Part shown: piece by piece, positions 44,608 through 55,755 of the stretch
Position numbering within the stretch: position 1 is the stretch's first letter
Layout: each line of letters starts with the position of its first letter
Origin: Thinopyrum elongatum
Lineage: Eukaryota > Streptophyta > Magnoliopsida > Poales > Poaceae
Direction: 5' to 3'
Length of the DNA: 64,000 nucleotides
Assembly: GCA_011799875.1 (NCBI GenBank)
Contig: CM022303.1
Location: 215,046,255 to 215,110,254, forward strand
The notes under the pieces: model-generated
Told to the model about the DNA's origin: nothing
What the model saw: only the letters and a program-made list of their open reading frames with translations
Database searches by the model: none
Made by a program: the position numbers and the translations under genes

Positions 44608-46032
44608 TGATACATCCCAAACATATCTACTTTTCCAAACACTTTTGCTATTGTTTTGGACTCTAATTTGCATGATTTGAATGGAACTAACCCGGACTGA
44701 CGCTGTTCTCAACAGAATTGCCATGGTGTTATTTTTTTGTAGAAATAGAAGTTCTTGGATTGGGCTGAAAATTTACGGAGAATATTTTCTAGAATATATA
44801 AAAAATATTGGCGAAGAGAACTAGCGGAGGGGGCCACCCAGGAGCCACAAGCTCAGGGCCCCCCCCCCCAGGGCACGCCTGGTGAGCTTGTGGGCCCCTG
44901 GAGCCTCCGGCAACCCTAATTCCAACTCCATATATACCTACTCGTGGAGAAAAAATCAGAGAGAAGGAATCATCATGTTTTATGATACGGATCCATCGCC
45001 ACCTCCTGTTCTTCTTCGGGAGGGTTGATCTGGAGTCCGTTCGGGGCTCCGGAGAGGGGGATATGACGCCGTCGTCATAATCAACCATCCTCCATCAACA
45101 ATTCCATGATGCTCAATCAACAATTCCATGATGCTCACCGCCGGGAGTGAGTAATCCTTCGTAGGCTTGTTGGATGGTGATGGGTTGGATGAGATTTGTC
45201 ATGTAATCGAGTCAATTTTGTTAGGGCTTGATCCCTAGTATCCACTATGTTCTGAGATTGATGTTGCTATGACTTTACTATGCTTAATGCTTGTCACTAG
45301 GGCCCGAGTGCCATGATTTCATATATGAACCCATTATGTTTTCATGAATATATTTGATTTCTTGATCCTATATTGCAAGTTATATGCACCTATTACGTGT
45401 TACGATCCGCATACCCCAAGGTGACAATAATTGGGATTCTTTTGGTGATTACCGTAGTTTGACGAGTTCATGTATTCACTATGTGCTAATGCTTTGTTCC
45501 AGATCTCTATTGAAAGGAGGCCTTAATATCCCTTAGATTTCCTTATGGACCCCGCTTCCACGGGAGGGTAGGACAAAAGATGTCATGCAAGTTCTTATTA
45601 TAAGCACGTATGACTATAAACGAAATACATGCCTACATTACATTGATGAATTGGAGCTATTGTGCATCGCTCTAGGTTCTAACTGTTACATGATGAATGT
45701 CATCCAACACAAATATCCATCACTGGTCCACTGCCTACGCTTTTCGGATATTGACCTTTGCTAAGTTACTACTGTTGCTGCTACTGTTACAATCACTACA
45801 AAACTGCTATTGTTACTGTTATTGCTACTATTGCTATTGCTATCAAACTATCATACTACTGTGCTACTAAACACTTTCCTGCAGATATTTAGTTCTCCAA
45901 GTGTGGTTGAATTGATAACTCAACTGCTAATACTTACAAATATTCTTTGGCTCCCCTTGTGTCGAATCAATAAATTTGGGTGAAATACTACCCTCGAAGG
46001 TTCTCGCGATCCCCTATACTTGTGGGTTAACA
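44608..46032 (+). repeat. Athila-type 3' LTR, plus strand
   Basis: This 1425-bp LTR starts TGATACATCCCAAAC and ends ACTTGTGGGTTAACA. It carries the common Triticeae block around GGAGTCCGTTCGGGGCTCCG. It lies directly against the FAR1-type pseudogene and seems to have inserted into it, removing the N-terminal part. Confidence 0.87.
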
Positions 46033-48110
46033 GGTATCTGTGTTCGAGGGATGGAAAACGTCATGCCAAATTTTGCACAATGGAAGGTTCAACCCGTAGG
46101 CTCAGAACGAAGAGTCGATGCTTCTGCGATGCCCATTTAACTATGAAGCTTGATAAACAGCGTGGAGTTTCGTATGTTAGTAGTTTCACCGAAGATCACA
46201 GTCATGTTCTAGCTAGACCAGACGAGGTCATGTTTCTCCGGTCTCATAATTAGATCAAAGAATTTCAGAAAGCTGAGATCTTAACTATGGCAGGTGCTGG
46301 GATGAGGAAACATATCAGTTTTGATAACTTCGTTGGTAGGTACGGGTTGTATGCTAAGACCGGTTTTGGGAGGAGGAAGCTTTGTAATATGTGCTATAGA
46401 GATAAAATGAAACTGCTTGCATAGGGTGATGTTAACACTGCCATTTGGATCATGATGACCAGAAAGGACAGGGATCCAGATTTTTTCTTTGAGCACACTG
46501 TCGGTGATGAAGGAAGGCTCAAAAACCTATTCTGGTGTGATTCCCAATCACGTCGAGACTATATTGACTATGGTGATGTGACCATCTTCGACAACACATA
46601 CAAGATGAATTGGTATGCATGACATTTATACCTTTTGTCGGTCTTAACAACCACAGTTGCACCATGGTGTTCGGTTATGCTATTGTGTCTGACGAGACGG
46701 AAGATACATATGTTTGGCTACTTCAGACGTTCTTGAGAGCTCACTATCGAAGAAGCCCAGGTCTGTAATTACTGATGGAGATGCAGCTATGATAAAGGCC
46801 GTCAGAAAGGTCCTTTCGGACGTTTGGCATCATCTTTGTTCGTGGCATATCGAGAAGAACATGCAGAAACACCTTCACCATAAGTCCCTATAAGAGTTCA
46901 GGTCTCTACTTTATTATGCCACTTCACATAAAGTCTTTGAGGAGAGAAGGGCAGTGTTTACCGCTAAATGGCAGTCAGAGAGAACACAAACATGGCTGCG
47001 TAGGATGTACATGAAGAAGAGGCTTTGGGTTATGTCATATCTATCTGGTGAGTTTTTCCTAGGTATGCGGAGTAACCAGAGGAGCGAGAGTCTGAACTCA
47101 TGCCTTCACATGCATATAGACTCCGATATGACCATTGTTGACATGATTGTGCACTATGAGAACTGCATCGTTCGGATCCGTGAGAACAAGGCATACGACG
47201 ATTACACAGCCACATGGACTGACCCAGTACCAGTCCTCACCGAGTGTATACACATTGATAAATCAGCTGCCCATGAGTTCACTGCGGCGAACTTTTATAT
47301 CTTATAGCAAGATTTGAATAAGCCAGGGGAGCTTGAGGTCCTTGAGAGACTGAGACGAGCAGACACTCACAGATTCATACTGACATGGAAGGATAACAGG
47401 GATATCAGATTCACTTTGGATTACATTTCGGGTAACTCCGAACAAACCGTGAAGTGCAGTTGCAGAAGTATGGATTGCAAAGGTCTCCCTTGCAAACATA
47501 TTCTTCACGTTTTGATTGAGCTGGGATTACATGATATGCCTAAGTGTTTAGTACTGCAAAGTTTCACCAAAATTGCACGGGGTGGACTGCCCGTGATGCG
47601 CACTAGCGATCTGTTTGCCTGGGGATGGGCAGGTACTAGGGAGAGAGCTAGGTACAGTGAGTTGACTATCTTATCTGCCAAAGCATCTGATGTCGCGTGC
47701 CATAAACCATTCTTATTCGACAAGTTGAATGCGGCTCTGTAGGATATAATAGCGAGTAATCACATTGAGGAGAATGAGCATGATACTTAGCAATGGGTTG
47801 TGAATGACGAGGCATTTGAGCCTAATCGAGATCATGTTCTAGTTCATGATCCCGTAAAAGTTTCTACCAAGGGCGCACCAAAGCAGAATAGTAAAGGCCG
47901 CGGTAGGGGTGGTCCTGACGTCACTAAAAATGGTAGACCAAAAGCTTTTGACGAGAAAAGCCAACGTCTATGTGGCCAATGCAGTCTTCCGGGTCATTAT
48001 AAGTCCACTTGCCCTCAAAATCCCAAGAACGATTTTTGTTTGTTGATGTCAATATTGTTGTTTCATTTTGTCGTTTGTGGATTAGCACATATCTTAATGT
48101 CTTAATGCCC
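46033..48110 (+). pseudogene. FAR1/MURA-type MULE transposase, 5'-truncated and broken
   Basis: In order: a FAR1-like DNA-binding piece (CSRDGKRHAKFCTMEG, CFCDAHLTMKLD), a linker, the MULE transposase core (FFEHTVGDEGRLKNLFWCDS, then DNTYKMNW and a frame-shifted VGLNNHSCTMVFGYAIVSDE), a SERTQTWLRRMYMKKRLWVM region, a SWIM zinc finger (VKCSCRSMDCKGLPCKHIL), and after a stop a CCHC knuckle (CGQCSLPGHYKSTC). Several stops (for example 46252-46254, 47305-47307) and frame changes inactivate it. The knuckle at the end is typical of MURA-like proteins and less so of domesticated FAR1 genes. It converges on the protease gene at 48854. Confidence 0.85.
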
Positions 48111-48853
48111 ACAGGGCAGCCTGTGTCGTCGGATGATATAGTGGATCAGAGGAGTTCAAATGCGTCGGGGGCGCCAACTATTTAAGCCAGCCATCGTCCC
48201 CTCCGTCGAGCGAGGTGGTACTAAACATAACTAGCGCCAGCTCCCATCGCTATGTGCGTGTCACCTCAGTGGTTTTTTGGGCCGGCCCACATCACGACAC
48301 GCATCGCTAAATCAAGCCGCATAGTGCCTGCCGCTATTGGTCCGACCCACCACGCGACCGTCTGTTTCCAACGCGGCGCCCGTGAGGATGCAAATGTTTA
48401 GTCCCACCTCACCGTCCGAACAGGGCGTCGACTAGCTTAAATACACAGCGCTGTGAGTGGATTTGAATTTCCCTCAGTACCCGACCGATACTTGGCCAAC
48501 TCGGGCGCCCTGTGGGGCCCATTTGCCACCGTGTTGTTTCAGAAACGCCGTCCTTGACGCCTTGGCTTGATATCAACGTGCCATGTAAGAAAAGCCAGTG
48601 GCCTGGGCAGGCATTTTTTCTGAAATTTGGAATTCTAATTACACACGCGTCGGTGATTCAACAGTATAAACGCAGGTGATTCAACATTATAAACGACGAC
48701 ATGAACACAAATATTAATCCAAATATCATTCCCAATTAAAATAGTTGAAGAAGTATTGCCTTGTCCATCACGAACATAACTTAATTTATAATAAATTAAA
48801 GCAAAACATCATGTCAACCACTAAATATTTCTGTTACATAAAATGTGTCGCAT
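48111..48853. other. Spacer between convergent transposase and protease genes
   Basis: No conserved frame was found. The left half is GC-rich (GGGCCGGCCCA near 48280) and the right half A/T-rich. It presumably contains both 3' ends. Confidence 0.5.
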
Positions 48854-49380
48854 CTATTTCTTTTTTGCAAGCCAGGTAACTTTGTCTTTCACATCATAGA
48901 GCATGTTTCTCTCTGAAAAAACAAGCTGCACAATCATTAAGTCCCTCGATTTATCAATTGACATCTGTTAAAAAAATCATGTTAGTCTAATGTGAATTGT
49001 ATGTTTATGCATATTTTAAATGAAAACATGCCTGTGACAATTGGCCTATCCATTTTTCACCATCCTAGTATTGAAAGCATCGAAGGAGAAATATTCCACA
49101 TGAGTTCCTGGTTTATGTAATGTATGATACATAAGTATGCATTGTATATGTAGTACAGAAATAATGTTGAAGTAAATACTCACCCATCTTCATGTTGTGG
49201 CATCTCGTACATTCTAATAGGCCATGTAGACACATCCGGATAATTCACAGCACCTGTTGCATTCATATCATGGATGTCTGCTCCAAGTTGTTTTCTCTGA
49301 ACATATAAATGATACCATGGAAAGGATTTTAGTTAGTATACTTAACAAATGATGGTTTCAGCATACCCATGTAAAAGTAA

Positions 49381-49560
49381 GGGTTTTCTATTTCTGTGCC
49401 CCTCATTGCTTAGTTCTCCTCAGTTTTGCCCACGCTCTATGGCAGTCCTCACTTTTCCCCTCCACCGCACGGCCCACCCTTGCAAAAGCCCAAACGGGGT
49501 TTGTCGTCGGGTCAAAGTCTTTGACCGTTACTAGGCATGGTTACTGACGCATGGGACACC
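49381..49560 (+). repeat. MULE left terminal inverted repeat
   Basis: It matches the inverse of 53793-53973, including TGCCCCTCATTGCTTAGT, CTCACTTTTCCCCTCCA and GCCCAAACGGGG. Such long TIRs hold promoter and transposase-binding functions in Mutator elements. Confidence 0.88.
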
Positions 49561-49975
49561 CCTATCAGCGGCTGCCCGCACATAGATGGTGGGCGCGTGT
49601 GGGACACCGCTGTCAGTGGCTGCCTGCTCATAGATGGTTGGTGCATATACTGACTTGTGGGACACCCCTGTCAGCGGTTGCGTGCTCGTATATGGTGGGC
49701 GCATATTCTGACTTGTGGGACACCTCTGTCAGCGGCTGGGCCGTCGTAGATGGTGGGCGCATATTCTGACTTGTGGGACACCTCTGTCAGCGGTTGCGTG
49801 GTTGTAGGTGGTGGTCGCAGTTACTGGCACGTGGGACACCTCTGTCATCGGTTGTGCAGTCGTAGGTGGTGGTCGCAGTTACTGGCGCGGGGGACAACTT
49901 TGTCAGTGGCTTCACGGTCGTAGGTGGTGGGCGCAGTTACTAGCTTGTGGGTCACCTTTGTCAGCGGCTGCGCCA
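49550..49975 (+). repeat. Eight ~58-bp tandem repeats inside the MULE
   Basis: GTGGGACAC-type starts occur near 49553, 49601, 49659, 49717, 49775, 49833, 49891 and 49949. All but the first spacing are 58 bases. Each unit contains CTGTCAGCGG and GTGGGCGCA-like blocks. The array begins at the inner edge of the left TIR. Confidence 0.88.
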
Positions 49976-50199
49976 ACCAAAAAAAAGAGGTGGCTTATTA
50001 AGCAAGGAAGATTACTCGAACCCTAGACCACACGCTCAAAGAGAGGGGCAAGAGCCAACCAACCAAGTATGTGTACGTGACTTTTGAAATAGTCCTCACC
50101 ATTTTATGCACTAAATAAAGCAAAGCATAAACCAACCGTTTACTCACTATATGTAGTGTACCATCGGGGTGTTAATAGTTTTGTACAAGCCATTTGGTG

Positions 50200-52180
50200 T
50201 GGCGGATGCACTTAAGTCAACCAAATTAGTTTAGTATTGAATATTGTTTTGTGAATGAACTTGGGACAAGCAATGTAACAAAAGTAGGCCACAGAAATTA
50301 GTTTAGTCCTTAACATACATGGCAAAATCCATGATAACATGCCCACATTTGGCACAACTATTGGTGTTGCCATTGTGGACAATGTTTCATAGGAATTTGC
50401 ATTTATTTTGTAAAAAAAAATCAATTTCCAAGCCCCAGAAAAGAGTTTTGTTTGTGAAGGAAGTGCCTCAAATAATTTAGAAGTTTGTTCCATTTCATTT
50501 TTCATCAAAATCAGGCCACATTGGATGGCCACTAACCAGGTTTCAGCAATTTTAGAGTAATATTGCTATATTCCATGCATTTAGTTGAGTTTTAGTGCAT
50601 TATAAGAAAATGCCCAAATTTGCACTACAAGTGTGATGTAGATTGATCCTGAGATTTTTGAAAAATAGTTTTATGCTACAATAGTGGCGGTGGATGAAAG
50701 GCAAGTAGGAATTCCAAAACATTTTGTATGAATGGTCAACACTGCAAGTTTGGCCCCAGTTTGAAAAAAACAAAGAAAATGAAAAAAGGCTCAAAAATTC
50801 AAATGCCTTTGCACTGAGCCATCTTATGTGCACTAGTTTGTGGGAAAATATTAAACTTGCAATACAACAAGGTTGGAAAAAAAAGCCTTCACAAAATGGC
50901 CTATTTGGAATGGACTTGTGTGGATTTCAAGGCATATGCACATTGAAATGGCCACATACATGGCAAAATCCATGATAACGTGCCCACATTTGGCACAACT
51001 ATTGGTATTACCATTGTGGAAAATGTTTCATGGGAATTTGCATTTATTTTGTAAAAAAAAATTCCCAAGCCCCAGAAATTAGTTTTGTTTTGTGAAGGAA
51101 GTGCCTCAAATAATTTTGAAGTTTGTTCCATTTCATTTTTCATCAAAAGCAGGACACATTGGATGGCCACTGACCAGGTTTTAGCAATTTCAGAGTAATA
51201 TTGCTATATTTGATGCATTTAGTTGAGTTTTAGTGAATTATCAAAAAAGACCCAAATTTGCACTGCAAGTGTGATGTAGATTGGTCCTAAATTTTTTGAA
51301 AAATCATTTTATGCTACAATATTGGTGGTGGGTGAACTTGGGACAAGGCAAGTAGGAATTCCAAACCATTTTGTATGAATGGTCAACACTACAAGTTTGA
51401 CCCTAGTTTTAAAAAACAAATAAAATAAATAAGGCTCAAAAATTCAAATGCCTTTGCACCGAGCCATCTTATGTGCACTAGTTTGTGGGAAAAATATTAA
51501 ACTTGCAATACAGAAAGTCTAAAAAACCCTTCACAAAATGGCCTATCTAGAATGGACTTGTGTGGATTTCAAGGCATATGCACATGGAAATGGCCACATA
51601 CATGGCAAAATCCATGATAACATGCCCAGATTTGGCACAACTATTGGTGTTACCATTGCGGACAATGTTTCATAGGAATTTGCATTTATTTTGTATAAAA
51701 AATAAATTTTCCAATTTCCAAGCCCCAGAAATGACTTTTGTTTGTAACGGAAGTGCCTCAAATAATTTTGAAGTTTGTTCCATTTCATTTTTATCAAAAG
51801 CAGGCCACATTGAATGGCCACTGACTAGGTTTCAGCTATTTCAGAGTAATATTGCTATATTCCATGCATTTAGTTGAGTTTTAGTGAATTATCAGAAAAG
51901 GCCCAAATTTGCACTACAAGTGTAATGTAGATTGGTCCTGAAATTTTTGAAAAATCATTTTATGCTACAATATTGGTGGTGGATGAACTTGGGATAAGGC
52001 AAGTAGGAATTCCAAACCATTTTGTATGAATGGTCAACACTACAAGTTTGACCCCAGTTTGAAAAAAAACAAAGATAATGAAAAAAGGCTCAACAATTCA
52101 AATGCCTTTGCACTGGGCCATCTTATGTGCACTAGTTTATGGGAAAAATATTAAACTTGCAATACAACAAGTCTGGAAAA
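50200..52180. repeat. About three ~640-bp tandem repeats inside the MULE
   Basis: The marker TACATGGCAAAATCCATGAT starts near 50318, 50956 and 51598 (spacings 638 and 642). Other markers (TTTCATAGGAATTTGC-like, ATGTGCACTAGTTT, AACTTGCAATACA) recur at the same spacing. The units are A/T-rich and non-coding, with scattered substitutions and short indels. Confidence 0.88.
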
Positions 52181-52391
52181 AAACTTCATGAAATTGACAC
52201 TGTTCGATTGAAAACACCCAATTATTTTTGCATCTTCATGAAATTTGGGTCACCACTAGTCACACACAAGCAAACAGGGCACAAATTGGACATTCAAGCA
52301 TGCATAGATACAAACATTCAAATTGGACATTCAAACAACACAAATTTCATTTAAAGATTATAATTTGTAGAGACATAAACCCTAAACAAAG

Positions 52392-53479
52392 CTACTGATC
52401 GTCGTTGTCCACGTCGGAGCCGCTGCCGCCGCTGAAGACGTCATCGTCGTCGTCGTCGTCATCCTTCTTCTCGGCCTCGTTGTCGTCGCTCACGAGGTCG
52501 GTGGTGACGTTAGCCACCGAGGCGATGACCGCTTGTTGTAGCCCCGGCAAGTCCACCGGGTCATCTGGGTGGCGTTGCGGCCCCTTCGTTGATTCGCGCA
52601 GCGCCAGAAGTAGCCTCGACAGGTCTGTAGGGTCACCGGGCTCGCTGGCCACTGCCTCTTGTACTCCGCTAGCAGCGGAGGCTCCGGCTCTGGCTTGGTC
52701 ACGCGCAGGGGGCCGCGCGGGCTCGTCCCGGGCTCGGGCTTGGGCACGGGCAGGGGGGCGTGTGGGCTCATCCCCGGCTCCGGCTTGGGCATACACATGG
52801 GGCCGCGCGAGCTCGTCCCCCGCTCCGGCTTGGGCACGCGTAGGGGGCCGCGCGAGCTTGTCCTCGGCTCCAGCTTGGGCACGAGCAAGGGGCCGCGCAA
52901 GCTCGTCCTCGACGTCACTGGCTTCGGCTTGGGAACGCGGAGGCCCCTGCTGCTGCTGGCACCGGCGGCGCCTCCTCCGGATGTGGGTGTGGCCCCTGTC
53001 ATCGATCAAGCCATGGCCCGCGGCGATGAAACCCCGTCGCCTTCTCGCAGACTGAGCTGGACGCGGCACGTGGCCATGACATCAAGGAAGGTACGCCCTT
53101 CCCAGAAGGCGTACCACTCGTCAATGTTGTGCTGCAACTGCGGTTGGTACCGGCCATCGTAGTGCTGGATGAGGGCAGCGTTCTCCTCCGCCAGGATCTT
53201 CGGCCACCACGGGTTGTCGGGTGTGTAGTGTTGCTTCGACTGCTCCGCCATCGGCAGGCTTTGCCGAATGTCGTGTATTGTGTGTGACATGGCCGGCGTG
53301 CCAACGGTGGGGAGAGGCTCCACCGGGAGCTCCCTGGCGCTCAGGTGCCATCCGGCCGACAAGCATGTGTCCGGCAACACCATGACGCCATAGCGGGCGA
53401 GGAGCGACGCCTCTAAGACCCGGAGGGCGTGCGGTATGCCGGGAATGACATACGCGCGACATCCATTGTGGCTGGACAT
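52392..53479 (-). pseudogene. MULE cargo gene: acidic, repeat-rich protein of unknown function
   Basis: The first frame (53479-53006, 157 codons) begins MSSHNGCRAYVIPGIPHALR and contains ARYGVMVLPDTC and WEGRTFLDVMA. After a TGA at 53006-53008 the same frame continues (53002 on) into five ~15-residue repeats of the type VPKPEPGTSSRGPLR. Then the sense shifts near 52680 into the frame ending DDDDDDDDVFSGGSGSDVDN (stop at 52392). So one stop and one frame change separate three recognisable parts; an unusual intron could also explain the stop. I do not recognise an enzymatic domain. Related proteins are common in Triticeae transposon-rich DNA. The GC-rich, repeat-bearing body and acidic tail suggest a nucleic-acid or chromatin-associated role, but that is a guess. 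Confidence 0.65.
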
Positions 53480-53792
53480 TGTTGCGGCTGCTGGAAGGGG
53501 AGGCGGCTAGGGTTTGGTGGACGTGGCTAGGCGCACGGCGGAGAAGGCTGTGGGGGCGAGGGGAGGGGAAGGGAGGGCATTGGGACAAGAGTGAGTGCAC
53601 GCTGGTGCGCCCCCGCGCGGCTATAAATTGCATTAATAGATGCCTGCCGAGGACGCCGGCGATGCGACTCCTCGCATGGGAAACCACGCGGTGCGTGCTG
53701 CCCATGTGTGTAAGCGCCAACGTGACCGCGATGGGACTACTCATGCATGCAGGCACACACACCGCTGATTGTGAGAGCGTCATCTGGCACGG

Positions 53793-53973
53793 TGTGCCCC
53801 ACGCGTTAGTAACAACACTGGTTAACAGTCAACTCCCCTTGACCAACGGCAAACCCCCGTTTGGGCATTGGTGAGGGTGGATGGCGCGATGGAGGGGAAA
53901 AGTGAGCAAAATAAGTGTGCTTGGGTAAAACTAAGGAGGACTAAGCAATGAGGGGCACAGAAATAGAAAACCC
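53793..53973 (-). repeat. MULE right terminal inverted repeat
   Basis: This is the mirror of 49381-49560. It ends GGCACAGAAATAGAAAACCC and is followed by the second TAAAAGTAA copy. It lies upstream of the cargo gene start (53479) and may contain its promoter. Confidence 0.88.
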
Positions 53974-54184
53974 TAAAAGTAAACCATGCCAGCTTCTCAA
54001 CTTGGTTTCTAATATCACTGTCAAGTTCGTGTCCCATCAAAGAATCAAAAACCTGAAACTCTTTCTCTGCGCGATGAATGACGCCCGTAACCCAGTGGGC
54101 ATTTCCCTTGTTAAGAGCAATGTAAGTGTGCATCACAATGCAAATACGATGCAATCAACACAAATTTTATTTTTTATATGTCGT

Positions 54185-55755
54185 TGCTACTTCTTGAGCT
54201 TGCGTTGGTTTTTCCCTTGAAGAGGAAAGGGTGATGCAGCAAAGTAGAGATAACTATTTCCCTCAGTTTGAGAACCAAGGTATCAATCCAGTAGGAGGAA
54301 CACACAAATCACCAATGGTTGCACCTACACAAACAAACAAATACTTACACCCAACGCGATAAAGGGGTTGTCAATCCCTTCATGGTTACTTGCAAGGATG
54401 AGATATGGAAGAGATAGGTATAAAAGATAAATAAAAGTGCAAAATAAAGTAAAGGTAAATAAATTGCAGCAAGGTATTTTTGGGTTTTTGGTTTTGTAGA
54501 TCTGAAAATAATATGATAAAAATAGACACGGGGGCCATAGTTTTCACTAGAGGCTTCTCTCTTGAAAGAACACATACGATGGGTAAACAAATTACTGTTG
54601 AGCAATTGATAGAAAAGCGCAAAGTTATGGCGATATCTAAGGCAATGATCATGAATATAGGCATCATGTCTGTTACAAGTAGACCGACTCCTGCCTGCAT
54701 CTACTACTATTGCTCCACACATCGAACGATATCCAGCATGCATCTAGTGTTTAAGTTAACAAGAACGGAGTAACGCCTTAAGCAAGATGACATGATGTAG
54801 AGGGATAGATCCAATCAATATGAAATAAACCCCATATTTTTATTCTTAATGGCAACAATACAAATACGTGTCTCGCTACCCCTTCTATCACTGGGTGAGG
54901 ACACCATAAGATTGAACCCAAAACAAAGCACCTCTCCCATTGCAAGAAAGATCAATCTAGTTGGCCAAACTAAATCAATAGATCGGAGAGAAATACAAAG
55001 CTATCTTAATCATGCATAAGATTTCAGAGAAGACTCAAATAATATTCACATATAATCTAATCATAAATCCACAATTCATCGGATCTCAACAAACGCACCG
55101 CAAAAGAAGATTACATCGAGTAGATCTCCAAGAACGTTGAGAAGGACATTGTATTGAAGATCAAAGAGAGAGAATAAGACATCTAGCTACTAGCTATGGA
55201 CCCGTAAGTCTGTGATAAAGTACTCACACATCATCGGAAGGGCAGCAAGGTTGATGTAGAGGCCCTCCGTGACCGAATCCCCCTTCGGCAGAGTACCGGA
55301 ACATGTCTCCAGATGGGATCTCACGAGGACAGAAACTTGCGGAGGTGGAAAAGTATTTTTGGTGTGCCCTCTGGTATACGGGGAATATTTGGGTATTTAT
55401 AGAAGAAGAATTAGGGTTAGAAGTGCCACGGTGGGCCCACAAGCCTGGCGGCGGCCCCCCTAGGGCATGCGTCCCGAGCTCGTGGCTCATCCGTGGCCCT
55501 TCTGACCTCCTCCCGAAGCTTTCTAGGTGTCTTTTGGTCCAAAAAAAATCGTCCAAAAGTTTCGTTCCGTTTGGTATTGATTTTCTATAAAAGACAAAAA
55601 CATGGAAAAAAACAACAACTGGCACTGGGCACTAGGTTAATAGGTTAGTCCCAAAAAATGATATAAATAGCATAATAATGCATATAAAATATCCAAGATG
55701 GATAATATAATAGCATGGAACAATAAAAAATTATAGATACGTTGGAGACATATCA
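54185..55755 (-). mobile_element. Solo Athila-type LTR with perfect 5-bp duplication
   Basis: The LTR (1571 bp) reads TGATATGTCTCCAACG on the minus strand and ends GTAGCA at 54185. GTCGT lies on both sides (54180-54184 and 55756-55760). No internal sequence remains, so it arose by recombination between two LTRs of one insertion. It lies in an intron of the ULP1-like gene and is related to 27250-28816. Confidence 0.93.

Larger units (their letters stand above)
49381..53973. mobile_element. Complete MULE with cargo gene, no transposase
   Basis: The ends start GGGTTTTCTATTTCTGTGCC and mirror each other for about 180 bases (49381-49560 and about 53793-53973), with ~80% or better match by eye. 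A perfect 9-bp duplication TAAAAGTAA flanks it (49372-49380 and 53974-53982), the hallmark of Mutator. It sits in an intron of the protease gene. Contents from left: eight ~58-bp repeats, about three ~640-bp repeats, then a leftward gene at 53479-52392. No transposase-related frame is visible, so the copy is non-autonomous. Confidence 0.93.

Noticed and set aside
46020..46253. Domesticated FAR1/FHY3 transcription factor gene
   Set aside because: It has many stops, and a CCHC knuckle follows the SWIM finger, which fits a transposon MURA protein better than a host FAR1 gene.
49550..49975. CRISPR-like or centromeric satellite reading of the 58-bp array
   Set aside because: Units are contiguous without spacers, only eight copies, and confined between a MULE TIR and its body.
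52405..53055. 216-codon plus-strand frame opposite the MULE cargo gene
   Set aside because: It is a mirror of the GC-rich repeats. The minus strand carries the family-like motifs and the acidic tail with a sensible stop.
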